From Culex pipiens pallens (taxonomy: Eukaryota > Arthropoda > Insecta > Diptera > Culicidae), in NCBI RefSeq assembly GCF_016801865.2, contig NC_068938.1, positions 24,382,158-24,446,157 of the forward strand: 64,000 nt of DNA, given 5' to 3'. A program made the position numbers and the translations under genes. Below, one piece after another: positions 59,254 to 64,000 of the stretch; position 1 is the first letter of the stretch; each line of letters begins with the position of its first letter. The notes under the pieces were generated by a model. That model was not told the origin of the DNA, ran no database searches, and saw nothing but the letters and a program-made list of their open reading frames with translations.

Positions 59254-60470
59254 GTTAGATTTTGTTTAGAAAGGTATTGAAAAGAGTCCAAAACATTGAA
59301 GATCTGACAATCCTATCAAAAGTTATAAGCACTTAAGTGTTATTGATACACTTTTTAGAGGCCGGATCTCAGATATTTTGATGAAAGGGTTGTCTTGATC
59401 TGTCGTGCCATCGTTGATAAAAAGATTGAAGATCTGACAACCCTATCAAAAGTTATGAGCACTTAAGTGGTCATCATACACTTTTTTGAAGCCGAATTTC
59501 AGATATTTTGATGAAATTTAGTGTTATTTATACATGTTTTGAGACTGTGTAGTGAATTCACTTTATGAATGCGAGGAAGGCACCAACCACCTAAAGGTGG
59601 ATTTAGTAACGTTTTTAGATTTTGTCCCGGATATTCCCGAAATTGATGCAAAAATAAATAAAATTTTGGTCTGTAAGTTCAGATTTGGTTGTGGAAATAG
59701 ATGAACAATTGAAAACATAGTAATCGATAAGAGTTTTAAGGCATTTAAATTTAAATTCGGCAGATATCAAAATTTGCATTGGCTTATTAGGGAAAATGTT
59801 TAAAATTTCTAGTTTACTTTTCCAGCGCTTAGAATATTTACCACAATAGATGTGAATTTAGGCAGCTGTTTAAGCCAATTTTTTTGCATAGCGTTTTGAT
59901 TTTTTTTAATTCCGTTAGAACAGGAACAGAATAAAACATTTAGTATACCGATTTCAAAATGCATTGCTCTAAAATCTCCTGTACGTATTCAGACTGTCTC
60001 CCGATTTTCCCCAGTTGGCGGTCAGTCATTAAAAGATGATTTGTAAAATATGTTATATGAAAACCAAGAAATTCTAAATTTATCTACAATATTACATTGG
60101 CTGGTATTATTTGATATATTTCGTTTCTTGTTGTTATAATACAGTTCAAAGAAATTTTTCAAGCTTTTGTGGTCATGTCATATAAAAAGTAAAAGAAATA
60201 TATTAAAAAGACGTATTTAATTTGAATCACATTGGATTAAAAATTGTGGTTCATTTAAAGTACTATGCAAATCAAAAGAACGAGAAAAAAATTAATGTAT
60301 TTTAAGCCTTCTAAAAACTGCTGTCTTTGTTCAGATTGAAGTGTAGATTATCACGAATTAACAATATGGAGCTAATTATATTACGACTGTTTCAAAAATT
60401 CCCGGAATTAAAAAAAATATTTTTCCCGTTTCCATGGAAATTCAAAACACGGGAAATTTGGACGCCCTTA

Positions 60471-63156
60471 GAAAATCACATCCAAAATTTTAAATTGTGA
60501 AAATTTAAGGTAATTACGCTTAGAATCATAATGTCAAAAAATTTAAACTAAATTGGAATTGCTTAGAAAATTTCTTTCGATTTTTCTTATAAAAACTAAG
60601 CTGAATTAAAAATAAGCAGTTGCAATATTACCTCAAAGAGAATATATTTTTGAATCACACTACGGGTTATTTAAAAAAAACACACTCTTAATTTTAATTT
60701 TGACAATGTGATTGTCAAATGGTTTGAAATTTCACAGACATTATTAAAAGTAATTGTTTAGCTTTAGAAAATACTAAATAAAAAAAATGAATTTTGTATA
60801 AAAACAAATTTAAAATTTTATCGAATGGATGTTGTTTAAAAGATCAAATATTTATATTTAATCCAAATAGAAACTAAAATTTGCTTATAAATTCACACTA
60901 CAATTGCATTTCTTCTAATTGAGTATTATTCTGAATTATGTTATCAAATTCGTTTTTTGCATTTTTTTTTTCATTTGGACAAATTATTTAGATATCTTAA
61001 AATGATAGTTTCGTGTCATTTTTCAATCTCTCAAATAGTATTATTCACAAAATTTTCATGTCATGCCTAAAATTCAAAAAGGCGAAAAAACCAATTATAT
61101 TTCAACCTATTGAACAAAACCTTAAAAACTTTGGAAATATTGTTTTTAAGATACTTTCATTTTACGAAATAGAAAATGTGACGCATTTGCGGCGTTATCG
61201 TTTCTTGAAAATTTTACGCTATTCAATCATATAATTTATAATTTATTATTGCGAAATCGCAATTTGCGTTCATTTTTTTTGTTTGATACTTGGATTTTAC
61301 ATCTAAAAATAATATTTTTTTCCACGTTTCAAAAAAATTCCTTTTGTTTAATTTGAAAAGAAAAACTTTTTCATTTTGTTTTCTACTGTATTCTATCTCT
61401 TCCACAATTCACAACAATTCTGTAGATATTCAAAATGCATTTCTTTGCCTTCTGGGTAGTTTTGATCGCATTGCATCGCAAAAAATATGATTTTTTCAAG
61501 AGCTCTTCAAGAAAGCATCAGAATAGCAATTGAGCTCCAGCTGGATAAATAAAAACTCTCTTCAGGTACTCTTCCGAATTCTTGAAGAAGGTTTGAAGAC
61601 CTCTTGTGAAACTTAAAGAAACTTATTTAAACTTATTTATCAAAAAAAAAAATAAACATCGAAAAGTTTTAAAGTCGGGATTTTTTGAAGGATACACATT
61701 TTGATTTTTATTACTGAATTCGGGAGTTAAAAAAATTAGATCTGTAAACCATTTGTCAAAATGAACAAAACTTTACCGAAATTCGGTTGTGCAATGAACA
61801 ATAATGAACTTCATTACCGAATTTCGATAAGTTTTTACCAAATAAGATAATTTTCAGTTTACCAAACTGTTCAGCGATTGAAAATTCGGTAAACTTTACC
61901 GAATTTGTTAAAAAATCCATGTTTGTTCTGTTATTTTTAAATTTTTATTATTGATTTATGATATTAAAATTGAAAAAAAAATCTCTTATTTTTCATCAGT
62001 ATTTGGCTAACGACTAACCTCTTTAAACCACCTGAAAAGCTTCAAACTCATTCGCCAATCGTCCATCTAATACAGCGAGTTGAAATGCTATTTCGAAACA
62101 GGATATTGCATATTTGCAGGGGCAAACGAACAGTCAGTGCCGGCGATGCCATTGGCCATCGTGTCCAAATCGACAAACCAAATCGATGATGTTTTCCACT
62201 CCCGTGGGGACGTCCCAACCCCACGTTGGTGATTCACATCATCTATTAATAGTTTTATGCAACGTGGGTGGTGGCCAACTTTAAAGTGGAGCTCTGTCGG
62301 TCGACCTGAAATTGAAGCCGTGTGTCAATCGCGCATCAGATTCCAATGATTGACGTAATCCGATTGATACGTAAATTTTAGGTGCGTTCTCATAAATTTG
62401 CAAACGCACCACAAAAAAAAAAGGATTTTCCCCACGTGGCAATTCGCGCGGCTCTGCAATTGATGGAGGAAATTCAGCATCACAAATGGCCCCGGCAGGT
62501 ACGCACACAAATCATGTAACAGATCATCGGCTCGTGTGATGCTGGGGATTAATTAGTTTTCAATCATGAATAGCGGGCCAATTTGCTGGTGCTCCTCCGT
62601 CAATCGATCAAATTAGCATATCGAATTTGCAATAATCCGTGTGCTAATTTGGGGTGCAAATAGGCTGCTTTGTAGGGGAGGGGGAAGGTTTAGAGCAATT
62701 TGTGTTTGATAGAAAGTTTTTGCACCCCTTTAAGTGAAGAGAAGTCAAAAAAGGAAAATTTTAGTGCTAACAATACTGCCGCTCGAAGCTAGTCCGTCTC
62801 ATATGTAATTTCGTCAATTTTGAGGTAAAGATGCAGTTTGGTTCAAAATCATGTAAACTATTAGAAAAACCAATAAAATGTTGTACTTTGTTCTAGAAAG
62901 CCTGAGAAAATCCACTTTTTCGTGAAAGTCTGACACGTAGCCTTACGGGCGGGACAACTATTACACGCGTTTTTCTCGGCTTGCTGTTTTTACATATGGG
63001 ATGGACACGATTAGAGCGGCAGAATAGCTTGTTTACTTTTCATAAATTCTCTATTTAAATGTACGGCATTTAAAAGGTAGAATTTTTAACATTGATTTTT
63101 TTTCCGGAAGATAAAAGACACAGAACTTTCAAATTTTGGCATCATTATTATTATTT
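60471..63156. other. no supportable gene
   Basis: AT-rich to about 62040, including FRAAKTTTACCGAA-like words around 61730-61910 that pair with each other. It then becomes GC-richer unique DNA at 62050-62720 with no recognisable coding frame. Confidence 0.4.
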
Positions 63157-63250
63157 GGGCCCATCCATAAACCATGTGGACATATTTTTAACATCTGGGA
63201 ACCCCCCCCTCCCCCCTCCTCAGGTGTCCACGTGGTTTATGGATGGTCCC
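63157..63250. mobile_element. short GGGACCATCC-type MITE, 94 bp
   Basis: The ends GGGCCCATCCATAAACCATG and, reversed, GGGACCATCCATAAACCACG pair, and the loop carries a C-rich run. It is a shorter relative of 12191-12356. Confidence 0.75.
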
Positions 63251-63659
63251 TTTTCTTATTTTCTTATTCCAGCAAATTATCAAAAACGGAAATTTTCTGT
63301 TTTTTTTAAGATTTCAGAGATGGTCAACATTGAAATGATTCCTACAGACATTTTTTAAAAACATAATTTTGCATAACAAGAAAAAATTAACTTTTCATGA
63401 ATGTTTTTTAAGGTTCAATAAACACAATTTTCATTTTATGCTTTATGGGTGTTTTTGAAATCGTCTTGAGTCAGAATTATTCAAAAACACCTAAAAAGCA
63501 AAAAAACTTCAGTTCTGAAATCTAAATCATTCATAAAATATGATGGTTTGGTAATATTCTCCTAAATTTCCTAGAATTTATAAAACTTTGTATTGTTATA
63601 TGCTGCAAATTTTATGAATTTTCTTTAGCAACATTTCTTGTAAATGGATGTACGTTGAT

Positions 63660-64000
63660 GAGAAGTTACCGTAACTTGGGGAAACATTGATAGAATTTTA
63701 ACTTATTTTTCAAATATTGTTCAGCCTGGAGGGCTTGCTTCAAGATTTATATTGAAAAATTTATTGTGGAAGACGATACAATTTTCATATTCAGGGTCAT
63801 TCCTTGTCAACTGAGGAAACTTTTGGACTCGTCAAACAACGATTTAGACCAAACTTGGAAGGAACGTTAACCCTCTACAACCCAACCCCGCCTCAAGACG
63901 GGCTTTGATCTAAAAAATTTCCAAAAACCCATTTTTAACCATTTTTTTTTATCTTCCAATGCTTTTTAAGAAGAAGTCTTAAAATGTAAAAATATGGTTG
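63660..64000 (+). repeat. dispersed repeat fragment related to 42540-42620
   Basis: CTTGGGGAAACATTGATAG and TTATTTTTCAAATATTGTTC match the segment just left of the foldback element near 42555-42610. The copy runs to the window edge, so its extent is unknown. Confidence 0.5.

Larger units (their letters stand above)
57157..59608 (+). mobile_element. GGAAGGC/CCTTCCTC-ended element, copy 3
   Basis: It begins GCCTTCCTCACCTCACTTAG and ends GCGAGGAAGGCACCAACCAC then CTAAAGGTGG. Two degenerate units of the 164-bp repeat remain (ACATTGAAGATCTGACAA words near 59293 and 59425). It hosts the hAT MITE 57509-59253. Confidence 0.75.
57123..60470. mobile_element. old hAT MITE split by a nested insertion stack
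   Basis: The left piece starts TAGAGCGTCCATCCCGGG at 57123 and stops at about 57156. The right piece resumes at about 59612 (TTTTGTCCCGGATATTCCC) and ends GGGAAATTTGGACGCCCTTA at 60470. Both match the family copy at 42781-43350 in reverse. Flanks AGAAATTT and GAAAATCA suggest a decayed TSD. The interval 57157-59608 is a later insertion. Confidence 0.7.

Overview
The window looks like genomic DNA of a culicine mosquito. The evidence is one intron-containing gene with an insect-type TATA/Inr core promoter and GT-AG introns, an AT-rich background, and dense short transposons and tRNA-derived SINEs of mosquito type. Culex is my best guess, but the species cannot be fixed from the sequence alone. 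No bacterial, phage or CRISPR feature was seen.

One protein-coding host gene is supported. It lies on the plus strand at about 9361-23216 and encodes a secreted protein of 338 residues with two CUB-type domains. The promoter is at 9327-9363, signal-peptide exon 1 at 9484-9571, and exons 2-5 at 22060-23216. Intron 1 is about 12.5 kb. Most of it (10953-21089) is a single very large hAT-type transposon with an exact 8-bp target-site duplication (TSD). The last 5.2 kb of that transposon is a composite satellite: roughly sixty 58-bp units interspersed with six copies of the transposon's own right end.

The rest of the window is a layered collection of mobile elements, many with exact target duplications readable by eye. 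Going left to right: a CA-microsatellite element broken by two later insertions (597-2627); TA-flanked MITEs (6366-6913); a TTAA-flanked piggyBac-like palindrome (26322-26794); a SINE, a truncated non-LTR piece and nested MITEs (28171-29618); an intact tRNA-derived SINE with a 15-bp TSD (30085-30400); a gag-only LTR retrotransposon with identical 215-bp LTRs (30947-32682); foldback repeats holding a pogo-like MITE (36560-38640); a palindromic Transib-like element with an RSS-like CACAGTG terminus (40541-41780); a foldback element carrying an hAT MITE (42643-44591); a TA-flanked 738-bp MITE and a SINE (46628-47557); an element with twelve 164-bp tandem units (49081-51484); 1.9 kb of near-perfect simple repeat beside a pogo-like remnant (53001-55162); and a four-level nested stack (57123-60470).

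The remaining stretches (about 1-596, 2628-6363, 23217-26317, 32690-36560, 38830-40540, 44592-46625, 47558-49080, 51485-53000, 55163-56608, 60471-63156) are unique or AT-rich DNA without a supportable gene. A recurring theme is tandem expansion inside DNA transposons, seen in at least four unrelated elements here.
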